Origin: Nocardia asiatica NBRC 100129
GTDB taxonomy: Bacteria; Actinomycetota; Actinomycetes; Mycobacteriales; Mycobacteriaceae
Assembly (NCBI RefSeq): GCF_000308415.1
Contig: NZ_BAFS01000014.1
Coordinates: 1-54,970 of the forward strand
DNA: 54,970 nucleotides
Direction of reading: 5' to 3'
Part shown: one piece after another, positions 18,542 through 26,952 of the stretch
How the letters are laid out: every line of letters begins with the position of its first letter
Numbering within the stretch: position 1 is the stretch's first letter
Program-made: the position numbers and the translations under genes
The notes under the pieces: generated by a model
Database searches by the model: none
Told to the model about the DNA's origin: nothing
The model's input: only the letters and a program-made list of their open reading frames with translations

Positions 18542-20002
18542 ATGACCAAGCCGACGACCACGAACACCGGAATCCCGGTCGAGAGCGACGACGAATCGCT
18601 CACCGCTGGCGCGCAGGGCCCGATCCTGCTGCACGACCACTACCTCATCGAGAAGCTGGCCCAGTTCAACCGTGAACGGGTGCCGGAGCGCATCGTGCAC
18701 GCGAAAGGCGCGGGCGCGTACGGTGAGCTGGTCGTGACCAACGACGTCAGCAGGTACACCAAGGCCCGGCTGTTCCAGCCGGGTACGCGCACGGAATCGC
18801 TGGCGCGGTTCTCCACCGTCGCCGGGGAGCAGGGCAGCCCGGACACCTGGCGTGACCCGCGCGGCTTCGCGGTGAAGTTCTACACCGAGGACGGCAACTA
18901 CGACCTCGTCGGCAACAACACGCCGATCTTCTTCATCAAGGACCCGATCAAGTTCCCCGACTTCATCCGGTCGCAGAAGCGACTGCCCGGCAACGGTCTT
19001 CGCGACCACAACATGCAGTGGGATTTCTGGACCCTGCGCCCGGAGACCGCCCACCAGGTGACCTGGTTGATGGGTGATCGCGGCATCCCGAAGACCTACC
19101 GGCACATGAACGGCTACGGTTCGCACACCTACCAGTGGATCAACGCCGCCGGCGAGCGCTTCTGGGTCAAGTACCACTTCAAGACCGACCAGGGCATAGA
19201 GTTCCTCACCCAGGCCGATGCCGACCGGATCGCGGGCGAGGACGCCGATTACCACCGCAAGGATCTGTGGGAGGCGATCGAGCGCGGCGAGTTCCCGAGC
19301 TGGACGGTCTACGTGCAGGTCATGCCGGTCGCGGAGGCGGAGGGCTACCGGTTCAACCCCTTCGACCTGACCAAGGTGTGGTCGCATCGGGACTACCCGC
19401 TGATCGAGGTGGGCAAGTGGACGCTGAACCGCAACCCGCGCAACTACTTCGTGGACATCGAGCAGGCCGCGTTCGAGCCGTCGAATGTCGTTCCCGGCAT
19501 CGGGTTCTCGCCGGACAAGATGCTGCTCGGCCGCGTCTTCGCCTACGCGGACGCGCACCGTTACCGCATCGGGGCGAACTACGCGCAGCTGCCGCCGAAC
19601 CAGGCCAGGGCGGCGGAGGTGAACTCCTACTCCAAGGAGGGCGCCATGCGGTACTACTACAACGACCCGAGTGTCCCGGTCTACGCGCCGAATTCGTTCG
19701 GCGGTCCGCACGCCGACCCGGAGCAGGCGCCCGACGGCGGCATCTGGGACTTCGACCCGGCCATCGTCCGGGCGGGCTACGTCCAGCACGAGCAGGACGG
19801 TGACTTCACCCAGGCGGGCACCCTCGTGCGCGAGGTGCTGGACGACGCGCAACGCGAGCGGCTGGTGGGCAACATCGTCGGTCACGTGCTCGGCGGTGTG
19901 CGGGAGCCCGTGCTCAGCCGGGTCTTCGAGTACTGGAAGAACGTGGACGCCGACCTCGGCAAGCGGGTCGAGGAGGGCGTGCGCGCCGGGCTGGCGGGCT
20001 GA
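18542..20002 (+). CDS. katA: monofunctional haem catalase, small-subunit clade
   Basis: A 486-residue catalase (2 H2O2 to O2 and water). The distal His53 lies in [12 protein letters not shown], the distal Asn in [10 protein letters not shown] (125-126), and the haem-ligand Tyr335 in [14 protein letters not shown]. Length and absence of a flavodoxin-like tail put it in the small-subunit group. The ATG at 18542 follows CGAGGAG; an upstream start at 18428 overlaps furA out of frame and is rejected. The partner furA lies just upstream and probably controls it. Confidence 0.95.
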   Translation: MTKPTTTNTGIPVESDDESLTAGAQGPILLHDHYLIEKLAQFNRERVPERIVHAKGAGAYGELVVTNDVSRYTKARLFQPGTRTESLARFSTVAGEQGSPDTWRDPRGFAVKFYTEDGNYDLVGNNTPIFFIKDPIKFPDFIRSQKRLPGNGLRDHNMQWDFWTLRPETAHQVTWLMGDRGIPKTYRHMNGYGSHTYQWINAAGERFWVKYHFKTDQGIEFLTQADADRIAGEDADYHRKDLWEAIERGEFPSWTVYVQVMPVAEAEGYRFNPFDLTKVWSHRDYPLIEVGKWTLNRNPRNYFVDIEQAAFEPSNVVPGIGFSPDKMLLGRVFAYADAHRYRIGANYAQLPPNQARAAEVNSYSKEGAMRYYYNDPSVPVYAPNSFGGPHADPEQAPDGGIWDFDPAIVRAGYVQHEQDGDFTQAGTLVREVLDDAQRERLVGNIVGHVLGGVREPVLSRVFEYWKNVDADLGKRVEEGVRAGLAG

Positions 20003-20009
20003 TCGCGCG

Positions 20010-20045
20010 GAAGGCAGGCGCGCGCCACGGCGCGCGCCTGCCTTC
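20010..20045 (+). terminator. katA terminator
   Basis: A perfect 17-base inverted repeat (20010-20026 and 20029-20045) with a 2-base loop, beginning 8 bases after the catalase stop. It lacks a T-run. Confidence 0.75.
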
Positions 20046-20101
20046 GGCGTGTCCGGCCGATCCTGTTCGCCCGGTGAGTGCCGGGATGTCAGAGTGAGGG
20101 C

Positions 20102-21016
20102 ATGTCTCGGCTGACACGCGACTATCGGGTGGCAATGGCCGCCGCATTGGCGCTACTGGCCGGATGCGCGGCGGAAACCGATGCGGCGCAGCCCGGTTCG
20201 GTCACCACCAGCGTCCAGGCGGGGCCCGCCGCGCCCGCGAGCCTGGACGCGGTGGAGGCGCGCTACGGCGCGCAGGTCGGGCTGTTCGCCGTGGACACCG
20301 GCACCGGTGCGACGGTGACCCACCGCGCCGACGAGCGTTTCCCGTTCCTGTCCACCTTCAAGGCGCTCGCGGCCGCGGCGCTGCTGCACGCGCATCCGCT
20401 CGACACCGGATATTTCGACCGGGTGATCCGATTCCACGAGGCGGATCTGGTCGAGCACTCTCCGGTGACCAGCGCCGCGGTGGCCGACGGAATGACGTTG
20501 GCGCAGGTGGCGGAGGCCGCGATCACCCGCAGTGACAACACCGCGGGCAACCTGCTGCTGCGCGAACTCGGGGGCCCCGAGGCGTTCACCGCGTTCCTGC
20601 GCAGGCTCGGCGATCCGACGAGCAGGCTCGACCGCTGGGAAACCGAACTCAACACCGCGATCCCCGGTGACGAGCGCGATACCACCACTCCGGCCGCACT
20701 GGCCGCCGACTACCGCGCCGTGGTGCTGGGCGACGCGCTCGGCGCCCGGGAACGCGAACAGCTGATCGCCTGGCTGAAAGCAAATACCACCGGCGCCGAA
20801 CGCATCCGCGCCGGGCTGCCCCCGGCATGGGTCACCGGCGACAAGACCGGCACCGGCTCCTACGGGTCCGCCAACGACGTCGCGATCGTCTGGCCGGAGG
20901 GCGGCCGGGCGCCGCTGGTGATCGCGATCCAGAGCCGCAAGTCCGACGAGGCCGCCGAGGTGAACAATGCCCTGCTGGCGGAAGTGACGAAAGCCGTCGT
21001 AGACGTTCTGCGGTGA
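20102..21016 (+). CDS. class A beta-lactamase, predicted lipoprotein
   Basis: A 304-residue serine beta-lactamase. All class A motifs are present: Ser84-x-x-Lys87 (STFK), Ser144-Asp145-Asn146, Glu180-x-x-x-Asn183 (ETELN, the omega-loop general base), and Lys248-Thr249-Gly250 (DKTGTG). The signal peptide ends in LLAGC (Cys22), a lipobox, so the enzyme is probably anchored outside the membrane. Chromosomal class A enzymes are common in Nocardia. No adjacent ampR-like regulator is visible. The ATG at 20102 was chosen to place the signal peptide at the start. Confidence 0.93.
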   Translation: MSRLTRDYRVAMAAALALLAGCAAETDAAQPGSVTTSVQAGPAAPASLDAVEARYGAQVGLFAVDTGTGATVTHRADERFPFLSTFKALAAAALLHAHPLDTGYFDRVIRFHEADLVEHSPVTSAAVADGMTLAQVAEAAITRSDNTAGNLLLRELGGPEAFTAFLRRLGDPTSRLDRWETELNTAIPGDERDTTTPAALAADYRAVVLGDALGAREREQLIAWLKANTTGAERIRAGLPPAWVTGDKTGTGSYGSANDVAIVWPEGGRAPLVIAIQSRKSDEAAEVNNALLAEVTKAVVDVLR

Positions 21017-21309
21017 GGTACCCGCCCGCTCGGGTCATTCGTCGCGCGTGTGCTCCGATAGGACGGACTCCGAGTTCGAGTATGGAGCGGCACCGAGCAC
21101 GGCGGCCCTTCCTGACGGGGCATGCGCAGGTATAGGTCACGCATTGCGGTCCGTGTGACGGATTCCGTCACGGCGGACGGTCGCCTTCGATCGTTTCTGC
21201 CGCCGGGGCGGTGTGGGTGCGTTGCGTCGAGACGCTGCCCGGCGAAGCGCGGAAGGGTGCGGACGTGCGGGAGTAGACCTGGCCGGGGTAGGCGGCCAGG
21301 TTCGGACAC

Positions 21310-21369
21310 CTACAGCAGGCCCCACCAGTAGAGCAGGCTGGCCAGAATCCAGACCACCACGGTTTCCAT
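21310..21369 (-). CDS. 19-residue membrane peptide
   Basis: An ATG at 21369 starts METVVVWILASLLYWWGLL and ends in TAG at 21310. The peptide is a single hydrophobic helix with one Glu near the start and three Trp residues. GGGAG lies five bases before the ATG and AAGGAGA a little further up, so a ribosome site is well placed. The hydrophobic composition, start and Shine-Dalgarno together argue for a real small gene. It could be a membrane micropeptide or a leader peptide; no partner is evident. Confidence 0.5.
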   Translation of the reverse strand: METVVVWILASLLYWWGLL

Positions 21370-21519
21370 CGTCGCTCCCAATCTCCTTGGCGCACTTGTC
21401 ACCATCATCCCGCGAACCGGGGTCCGGCGGTAGGCGCTTGCCGGGTCACCACTTGGTAAACCCCTCTCACCTGCGGGTTTGATCTTGCAAGGTGTTCTTA
21501 AGTGCGCGCCAAGCCCGCG

Positions 21520-21720
21520 CCTGCATTGTTTGTACCGCAGGGAGGACAAGCCTCCACCGGAGGTGCGAACCGGGGAACGACCTGTCTCGAGGGGTGACAG
21601 GTCGGAGCTCGGGGACGGTGTCCGCCGGGCCGGTCTACGAGGGGTGGCCGGCCCGGCGGACGCGGGACGCGCGGCGATCGCTCGCACCGGCTCTTCCCGG
21701 AGCTGACCGGCAACGAGACG
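21520..21720 (+). ncRNA. candidate structured RNA (possible degenerate ydaO-like riboswitch)
   Basis: This stretch is packed with inverted repeats: CCTCC-acc-GGAGG near 21555, an 8-base GACCTGTC/GACAGGTC stem around 21580-21604, and a perfect 14-base stem (21620-21633 with 21648-21661, 14-base loop). It contains GGGGAACGACC, AGGGGTGAC and, at the 3' side, GGAGCTGACCGG, which resemble in order the conserved GGGGA..., GGGGTGAA and CAGCTAACC segments of c-di-AMP (ydaO) riboswitches. The match is partial. A further hairpin (21787-21794 with 21802-21809) could end it. The P450 appears to have its own promoter downstream. Confidence 0.35.
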
Positions 21721-21829
21721 GTTGTTGCCGCTGCCGAAGGTAACCGACGAGTGTGTGGCGCCGGGTCCGGGATGGGAAGGGTGGCTGGCCGGTCGTAAGG
21801 GGATCGGCCGGTCGAACAGTAACCCGTTA

Positions 21830-21858
21830 TAGACAGTTTGCGCATTTTGTCTTACGGT
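21830..21858 (+). promoter_or_regulatory. P450 promoter with AGACA/TGTCT operator
   Basis: -35 TAGACA (21830-21835), a 17-base spacer and -10 TACGGT (21853-21858), ending six bases before the ATG at 21865, so the mRNA is probably leaderless. A 22-base inverted repeat, AGACAGTTTG (21831-21840) against CATTTTGTCT (21843-21852), overlaps it. The same half-site recurs before the FAD monooxygenase. Confidence 0.6.
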
Positions 21859-21864
21859 CGATAC

Positions 21865-23091
21865 ATGGTTAACGTTGCGTATCGGGCGGCCCCGGTTTTC
21901 GAACTTCGGTCCGGTCCCACCTGGGCCTCGCCGTGGGAGATGTACGCGGCGCTGCGGGAGCACGATCCGGTGCAGCACGTCGTACCGCCCGCGCGACCGG
22001 AGAACGACTATTGGGTTCTCACCCGCCATGAGCACGTCTACGCAGCGGCACGCGACAGCGACACGTATTCCTCACGCGACGGCCTGACGGTGGAGTACGG
22101 CGAACTCGACGAACTCGGCCTGACCGACAACCCGCCACTGGTGATGCAGGATCCGCCGCAGCACAACGACTTCCGCAGACTGGTGGCCCGCGGGTTCACG
22201 CCGCGCCAGGTCGAGGAGGTCGAGCCGGTGGTGCGCAGGTTCGTGCGCGACCGGCTGGACGACCTCGCGGCCCAGGGCGGCGGCGACATCGTCAGGCAGC
22301 TGTTCAAGCCGCTGCCGAGCATGGTGGTGGCGCACTACCTCGGCGTGCCCGAGCAGGATCGGGTGAGGTTCGACGGGTGGACCGACGCCGTCGTCGCCGG
22401 CAGCATTGATCGGACGAACACCAAGGCGCAAGCGGCGTCGGCGGAGATGATGGGGTACTTCGCGGAGCTGATCAAGCGCAGGCGCGCCGATCCGGGCGAG
22501 GACACCGTGTCACTGCTCGTCCAGGCGGGGATGGCCGCCGACGACGCGGACGTGCGCGGCCTGGTCCAGATCCTCGCCTACACCTGGACCATGGTGGCGG
22601 GCGGCAACGACACCACCACGGGCCTGCTGGGCGGCGCGGTGCAACTGTTGCAACAGAATCCGGACCAGCGCGCGGTGCTCGCGGCGGAACCGGACCGGAT
22701 CCGCGTCGCGGTGGAGGAGTTCGCCCGGCTCACCTCGCCGGTGCAAGGACTGGCCCGCACGACGACGCGCGATGTGGAACTGGCCGGGCGGACAATGCCG
22801 GCGGGACGCAAGGTGCTGCTGGTGTTCGGGTCAGCCAACCGGGACGAACGGGCATTCGGCGCCGACGCCGCCGACCTCGACATCGAGCGTAATCCGCAGC
22901 GCATCCTCACTTTCGGGCACGGTCCGCACCACTGTCTGGGGGCGGCGGCCGCGCGAATGCAGGCCCGGGTCGCGCTGGAGGAGTTGCTCGATCGGTTCCC
23001 GCAGTATGTGGTCGACATCGACGCGGTCGAGTATGCGAACGGCCCGTACGTCCGGAGGCCGACTACTGTGCCTTTCCGGTGCAGGGGCTGA
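21865..23091 (+). CDS. cytochrome P450
   Basis: A 408-residue bacterial class I P450. The I-helix oxygen-activation motif is AGGNDTTTGLL, the ExxR motif is in VEEFARL, and the haem loop is FGHGPHHCLGAAAAR with Cys357 as the iron ligand. It needs a ferredoxin and reductase, which are not encoded nearby. The ATG at 21865 fits the -10 spacing; an in-frame start at 21838 would lie upstream of the -10. A TetR gene follows after 107 bases and an FAD monooxygenase lies beyond it, so a small oxidative module is likely. Substrate unknown. Confidence 0.92.
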   Translation: MVNVAYRAAPVFELRSGPTWASPWEMYAALREHDPVQHVVPPARPENDYWVLTRHEHVYAAARDSDTYSSRDGLTVEYGELDELGLTDNPPLVMQDPPQHNDFRRLVARGFTPRQVEEVEPVVRRFVRDRLDDLAAQGGGDIVRQLFKPLPSMVVAHYLGVPEQDRVRFDGWTDAVVAGSIDRTNTKAQAASAEMMGYFAELIKRRRADPGEDTVSLLVQAGMAADDADVRGLVQILAYTWTMVAGGNDTTTGLLGGAVQLLQQNPDQRAVLAAEPDRIRVAVEEFARLTSPVQGLARTTTRDVELAGRTMPAGRKVLLVFGSANRDERAFGADAADLDIERNPQRILTFGHGPHHCLGAAAARMQARVALEELLDRFPQYVVDIDAVEYANGPYVRRPTTVPFRCRG

Positions 23092-23198
23092 GCGGCCCGG
23101 GCACGCACTGCCGCTCGCGCCGGAAATAGGTGGGCGTCGGCGGGACGCAGAAGTCCGCACCGCAGCAGCGGTGCGATAGGAGAGGACCAGGACACGCC

Positions 23199-23789
23199 AT
23201 GACTGGCGATTGGCTGGCAGACGGCCGCGCCGAGCTGGCCGGTGAGCGCATCCTCGACGCGGTGCGCGCGCTGTTCATCGACAAGGGCGTCAGCGGCGTC
23301 GGCATGGCCGAAGTCGCGGAGGCCGCGGGCTGTTCCAGGGCCACGCTGTATCGCTACTTCGAGAACCGGCAAGCGCTCTACGTGGCGTTCGCGGGCCGGG
23401 AGGCGCGTCAGCTGGTCGAGCGGGTGTGGCGCGACCGGGCGGGGCCCGCGAGCGCGGAGCCGGGGGAGCAGTTGCTCGGCACGTTGATCGCGCTGCTGGC
23501 CGAGGTGCGCAAAACGCCGCATCTGGCGGTGTGGTTCGAACCTTCCAACGTGGGAATTGTTGCGCAGCTGGCCAATTCGCCGGGTGTGGTCGACGCGCTC
23601 GCCACGAACTTCGTCGCCGGTTTCCGCCCCGGGCTGCCCGCGCTCGCGGCCGAGCGCGTCGGTCGATGGGTGGTGCGGGCGATGGTGTCGCTGCTGACGC
23701 TGCCCGGCGCGGGCGAAGACGAGGAACGAGCGATGCTGCGGAATTTCGTGCTGCCGTTCCTGCTCGACGAACGCACCGTGATCGACTGA
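23199..23789 (+). CDS. TetR family regulator
   Basis: A 196-residue TetR protein. The DNA-binding domain reads RILDAVRALFIDKGVSGVGMAEVAEAAGCSRATLYRYFENRQALYVAFAGREA. The C-terminal half is a helical ligand pocket of its own type. The ATG at 23199 has AGGAGAGGA upstream. It follows the P450 in the same direction and converges on the FAD monooxygenase. Both of those enzymes have AGACA/TGTCT elements in their promoters, so this protein is the best candidate to bind them. Its own upstream sequence lacks the element. Confidence 0.85.
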   Translation: MTGDWLADGRAELAGERILDAVRALFIDKGVSGVGMAEVAEAAGCSRATLYRYFENRQALYVAFAGREARQLVERVWRDRAGPASAEPGEQLLGTLIALLAEVRKTPHLAVWFEPSNVGIVAQLANSPGVVDALATNFVAGFRPGLPALAAERVGRWVVRAMVSLLTLPGAGEDEERAMLRNFVLPFLLDERTVID

Positions 23790-23834
23790 TCCCGGTACGT
23801 CGTCGCCCGGCGACCGCGCCGCCGACGCACCGGC

Positions 23835-25073
23835 TCAGTGACCGACGGTCACCGCCGAGTACTCGGGCAGTTCGTAGGTCTCGGTCTTGCTGAGCATCCG
23901 CATCATGACCGGGCGCATGGCCTTCGACATCATCAGCTTGCTGAGTGCGTGTCCCGCGCGGATACCCGAGCGCGACTTGGGCGTCATGGCGCTCAGGCCG
24001 CCCGGCTGCAACTGCTGGGCCTTCCGCACGAAGGGGCGCAGCACCTCCTCGTAGCGGGTCAGTCCCGCGCGGGGGTTGTCGGCGTGCGCGGCGAGTTCAC
24101 CGGCGAGGACGTACCCGCCGACCAGCGCCATGGCGGTGCCCTGCCCGGTGAGCGGTGAGCCGCAGTACCCAGCGTCGCCGAGCAGGACCACCCGGCCCTC
24201 GACCCAGCTCGGCATGTCGATGCGGGCCAGCTCGTCGAAGTAGAAGTCGGGCGCCTCGGACATGGCCGCCGCGATGCGGGCGGCCTCCCAGCCGCCGCCG
24301 GCCAGGCGCGCACGGATGAACCGCTGCTGCGCCGCGACGTCCCGGCGCAGCAGCGGATCCGCTTCGGCGCGGATCACCACGAGCGCCTTGCAGGTGGCGG
24401 GATCGGCGTCGGGCCGCATGCCCAAGCCGGTGGCGCCCACCAGCGAATGCATCGTGAACCAATGCGGCTCCAGGTCTTCCGGACGCGGCAGCGTGAAGAA
24501 CGACATGTAGCCGCCGAGGTATGTGGTGAATCGCTCCTCCGGGCCGAACACCATCCGGCGAGTGGCGGAGTGCAGGCCGTCCGCACCGATCACGATGTCG
24601 AATCGCTCGGCGGCGCCGGAGGCGAGAGTGACGTCGACGCCCGCGTCGTCCTGCCGGATCTCGGTGATCCACTCCCCGTACCGGTAGTCCACCCCGCCCT
24701 CGGCGGCGAGCAGATCGAGCAGCACCTGGTTGAGGTCGCCACGGGTGATCTCGATCTCGGCGACCGCGCCCTTGCCGTCGAAGATCTCGGCGGGCATGCG
24801 GAGGATCTCGCGGCCCGCGTCGTCGACGTACTTCATGCCGCGCTCGTCGAGTTGGTATTCGCGGACGCCCGGCATCATGCCCATGCGCTCGGCCGCTTCC
24901 CGGCTGGGTCCGCGCAGGTCGACCGCCTGCCCGCCCGGCCGCGGCGCCGCGGCGCGTTCCACCACGGTGGCTCGGATGCCGCTGCGGAGCAATTGCAGCG
25001 CGACGGCGTTGCCGCCGATGCCGCCGCCCGCGACGAGTACGCGGAGCTGGCTGTTGACGGACTTGGCGCTCAT
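23835..25073 (-). CDS. FAD-dependent aromatic-type monooxygenase
   Basis: A 412-residue class A flavoprotein monooxygenase (PHBH/TetX fold). FAD motifs: GGGIGGNAVALQL at 16-28, the DG motif GADGLHSATRR, and the GD motif LLGDAGYCGSPLTGQGTAMAL. These enzymes hydroxylate aromatic or polyketide substrates with NAD(P)H and O2; some inactivate antibiotics such as tetracyclines. GAGGGAAG precedes the ATG. Expression is probably controlled through the repeats at 25101-25160. A biosynthetic or detoxifying role with the P450 is inference. Confidence 0.88.
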   Translation of the reverse strand: MSAKSVNSQLRVLVAGGGIGGNAVALQLLRSGIRATVVERAAAPRPGGQAVDLRGPSREAAERMGMMPGVREYQLDERGMKYVDDAGREILRMPAEIFDGKGAVAEIEITRGDLNQVLLDLLAAEGGVDYRYGEWITEIRQDDAGVDVTLASGAAERFDIVIGADGLHSATRRMVFGPEERFTTYLGGYMSFFTLPRPEDLEPHWFTMHSLVGATGLGMRPDADPATCKALVVIRAEADPLLRRDVAAQQRFIRARLAGGGWEAARIAAAMSEAPDFYFDELARIDMPSWVEGRVVLLGDAGYCGSPLTGQGTAMALVGGYVLAGELAAHADNPRAGLTRYEEVLRPFVRKAQQLQPGGLSAMTPKSRSGIRAGHALSKLMMSKAMRPVMMRMLSKTETYELPEYSAVTVGH

Positions 25074-25100
25074 GACTTCCCTCGACTCACACTGGATTGA

Positions 25101-25160
25101 CCAAACGTCTGAGACAAATGTCTAACACGAGGGTGGTACGAATGTCTAGCACAAATGTCT
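25101..25160 (-). promoter_or_regulatory. four-copy AGAC(A/G)TT operator array before the FAD monooxygenase
   Basis: Read on the minus strand, AGACATTTGT (25160-25151), AGACATTCGT (25147-25138), AGACATTTGT (25123-25114) and AGACGTTTGG (25110-25101) are direct repeats. They form two pairs, each 13 bases apart, with the pairs separated by 37. The third copy also makes a palindrome AGACA-AA-TGTCT. They span the likely -35/-10 region. Confidence 0.65.
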
Positions 25161-25227
25161 AAAACCGTGGTCCGAAGCATGGCCCGTGGCGGCGAGCGTG
25201 CTCGCGAACCACGGGCCATCGGGGCGG

Positions 25228-26952
25228 CTAGGAGCGATGTCGCAGGTATTCGCGCCAGCTCCCGTGGTGGGTGATGTCGGTGGCGGCCCGCGCGGCATCG
25301 TAGGCACAGGTCCAGCCGACTACCGCGCGACCGTCGGTGAGTTCGATGCTGGTCAGCGCCATGGGAGCGGGCAGTTCGGCGAGGAAGCCGCCCAGTCCGG
25401 CCGCGGAGACCCGGAAGAGTTCGCCTTCGATCGCAGCCCCGCGACCCGGCCCGTGACGGACCAGTCCCGGCTTGGGCGGGGTGGTGTCCAGCGCGGTCAG
25501 GCGGTAGGCGTCGGTGGTTCGGATGTCGCCGAGGAAGCGGGCGCCGAGTTGCTCGAGCTGCCAGTGCAGCGGTTGTCCACGCAGGTGCGCCCCGAAGACG
25601 GCCAGATCGACCCCGTGTTCCACCAGCAGTGGCGCGCTGTCGAGTCCGAGCAGGCGGGCGGCGAGGTCGATCGCGACCTGATCGGCGAACGCCGGGGTGA
25701 CCAGCATGACGCCGAACGGCGCGCCGTCGGCGGTGGATGCGCCGGGGACGGCGACGGCGGCCATGTCCAGCAGATTGCAGAAGTTGGTGTAAGTGCCCAT
25801 CCGCCGGTTGATCCCGACCGGATCGGCCCGCACCGCGGCGATGCTCGGGTGCTCGGTGGTCGTCGGCAACAGCAGTGCGTCGAAACCGCTCAGCAGTTCG
25901 GCCGCCGCCGCTTTCGCACGGGCGAGTGCGTCGAGATCGGCGGCGAACGCCGGGCCGGTCTGCGCTCGCGCGGCGCCGATGATGGCGGCGACCGTGGGAT
26001 CCGCGCCCGAGGGGTTGGTGTCCAGGAATTCACCGATCGCGGCATAGCGTTCGGCGACGAGCGCGCCGTCGTAGAGCAACAGCGCGGCGTCGAGCAGGAC
26101 GGAGATGTCGAGCTCCTCGGTCTTCGCGTCCGTGTCGGCAACCGCGGCGACGGTGCGGGCGAACGCTTCCCGATACGGCTCGCTGAGCGCGGCCAGATCT
26201 TCCGCGCGCGGCACGGCGACGCGCGGCGCGAGCGGGGCGGCCAGCCGGACGTCGGCCGGCCAGGTTCGGCTCCGTGGGTCGCGCGGCTCCGGGCCCGCCA
26301 TCACCGCGGCCGCGGTGACCGCCAGGTCGAGGTCGGCCGCGAAGACCGTCACGGCGTCGTAGTCGGCGCAGGCGGGTACGGTCCCGTGCGCCGGGATCAC
26401 GCCCAGCGTGGCCTTGATGCCGACGATCCCGTGCAACGCCGCGGGCACCCGCCCCGACCCGGCGGTGTCGGTGCCGACGCCGATGTCGGCGACGCCGAGC
26501 GCGACCGCCGCGGCGGAGCCGGAACTCGATCCGCCCGACACCAGCTCCGGGTGCAGGGCATTGCGCACCGCGCCGTACGGGCTGCGCGTCCCGACCAGCC
26601 CGGTGGCGAACTGGTCCAGGTTCGTCTTGCCCAGCACCAGCGCGCCCGCCGCGATCAATCGCTCGACCGACGCCGCGGTGACCTCCGGCAGGTAGGCGAA
26701 CTCCGGGCAGGCCGCGGTGGTCGGCAGGCCCGCCACATCGATGTTGTCCTTGACCGCCACCAGGATTCCGGCCAGCGGCAATGTCTCACCCGCGGCGAGC
26801 CGCTGTGCGAGCACGGCCGCTTCGGCGGCGACCTCCTGTTCCGGTCGCAGCGTGATCCACACCTCCGGCCGGTCGACCTCGGCGATCCGCCGGTAGGCGG
26901 CCGCGACGCGTTCGACGGGGTCGGCCGGGTTGTCTGGGACGCCTGGGGGCAT
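25228..26952 (-). CDS. atzF: allophanate hydrolase
   Basis: A 574-residue amidase-signature enzyme that splits allophanate into two ammonia and CO2. The catalytic Ser-cisSer-Lys set is Lys68 (AVKDNID), the SGGSSSGSA loop at 139-147, and the nucleophile near Ser167 in GTDTAGSGRVP. The C-terminal domain (about 450-574, ending GSWREYLRHRS) is the allophanate-hydrolase-specific extension. Its ATG immediately follows the urea carboxylase stop with no gap, so the two are co-translated and together form urea amidolyase. Confidence 0.93.
   Translation of the reverse strand: MPPGVPDNPADPVERVAAAYRRIAEVDRPEVWITLRPEQEVAAEAAVLAQRLAAGETLPLAGILVAVKDNIDVAGLPTTAACPEFAYLPEVTAASVERLIAAGALVLGKTNLDQFATGLVGTRSPYGAVRNALHPELVSGGSSSGSAAAVALGVADIGVGTDTAGSGRVPAALHGIVGIKATLGVIPAHGTVPACADYDAVTVFAADLDLAVTAAAVMAGPEPRDPRSRTWPADVRLAAPLAPRVAVPRAEDLAALSEPYREAFARTVAAVADTDAKTEELDISVLLDAALLLYDGALVAERYAAIGEFLDTNPSGADPTVAAIIGAARAQTGPAFAADLDALARAKAAAAELLSGFDALLLPTTTEHPSIAAVRADPVGINRRMGTYTNFCNLLDMAAVAVPGASTADGAPFGVMLVTPAFADQVAIDLAARLLGLDSAPLLVEHGVDLAVFGAHLRGQPLHWQLEQLGARFLGDIRTTDAYRLTALDTTPPKPGLVRHGPGRGAAIEGELFRVSAAGLGGFLAELPAPMALTSIELTDGRAVVGWTCAYDAARAATDITHHGSWREYLRHRS

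Larger units (their letters stand above)
21017..21864. other. 848-base gap without a conventional gene
   Basis: Between the beta-lactamase and the P450. It holds a 19-residue membrane-peptide ORF on the minus strand, a run of strong inverted repeats (a candidate RNA), and the P450 promoter, each listed separately. The first 290 bases show nothing I can name. Confidence 0.7.

Noticed and set aside
21313..22035. Long minus-strand extension of the 19-residue peptide frame
   Set aside because: It crosses the structured region and the P450 5' end and lacks coding character; only the last ATG has a ribosome site.
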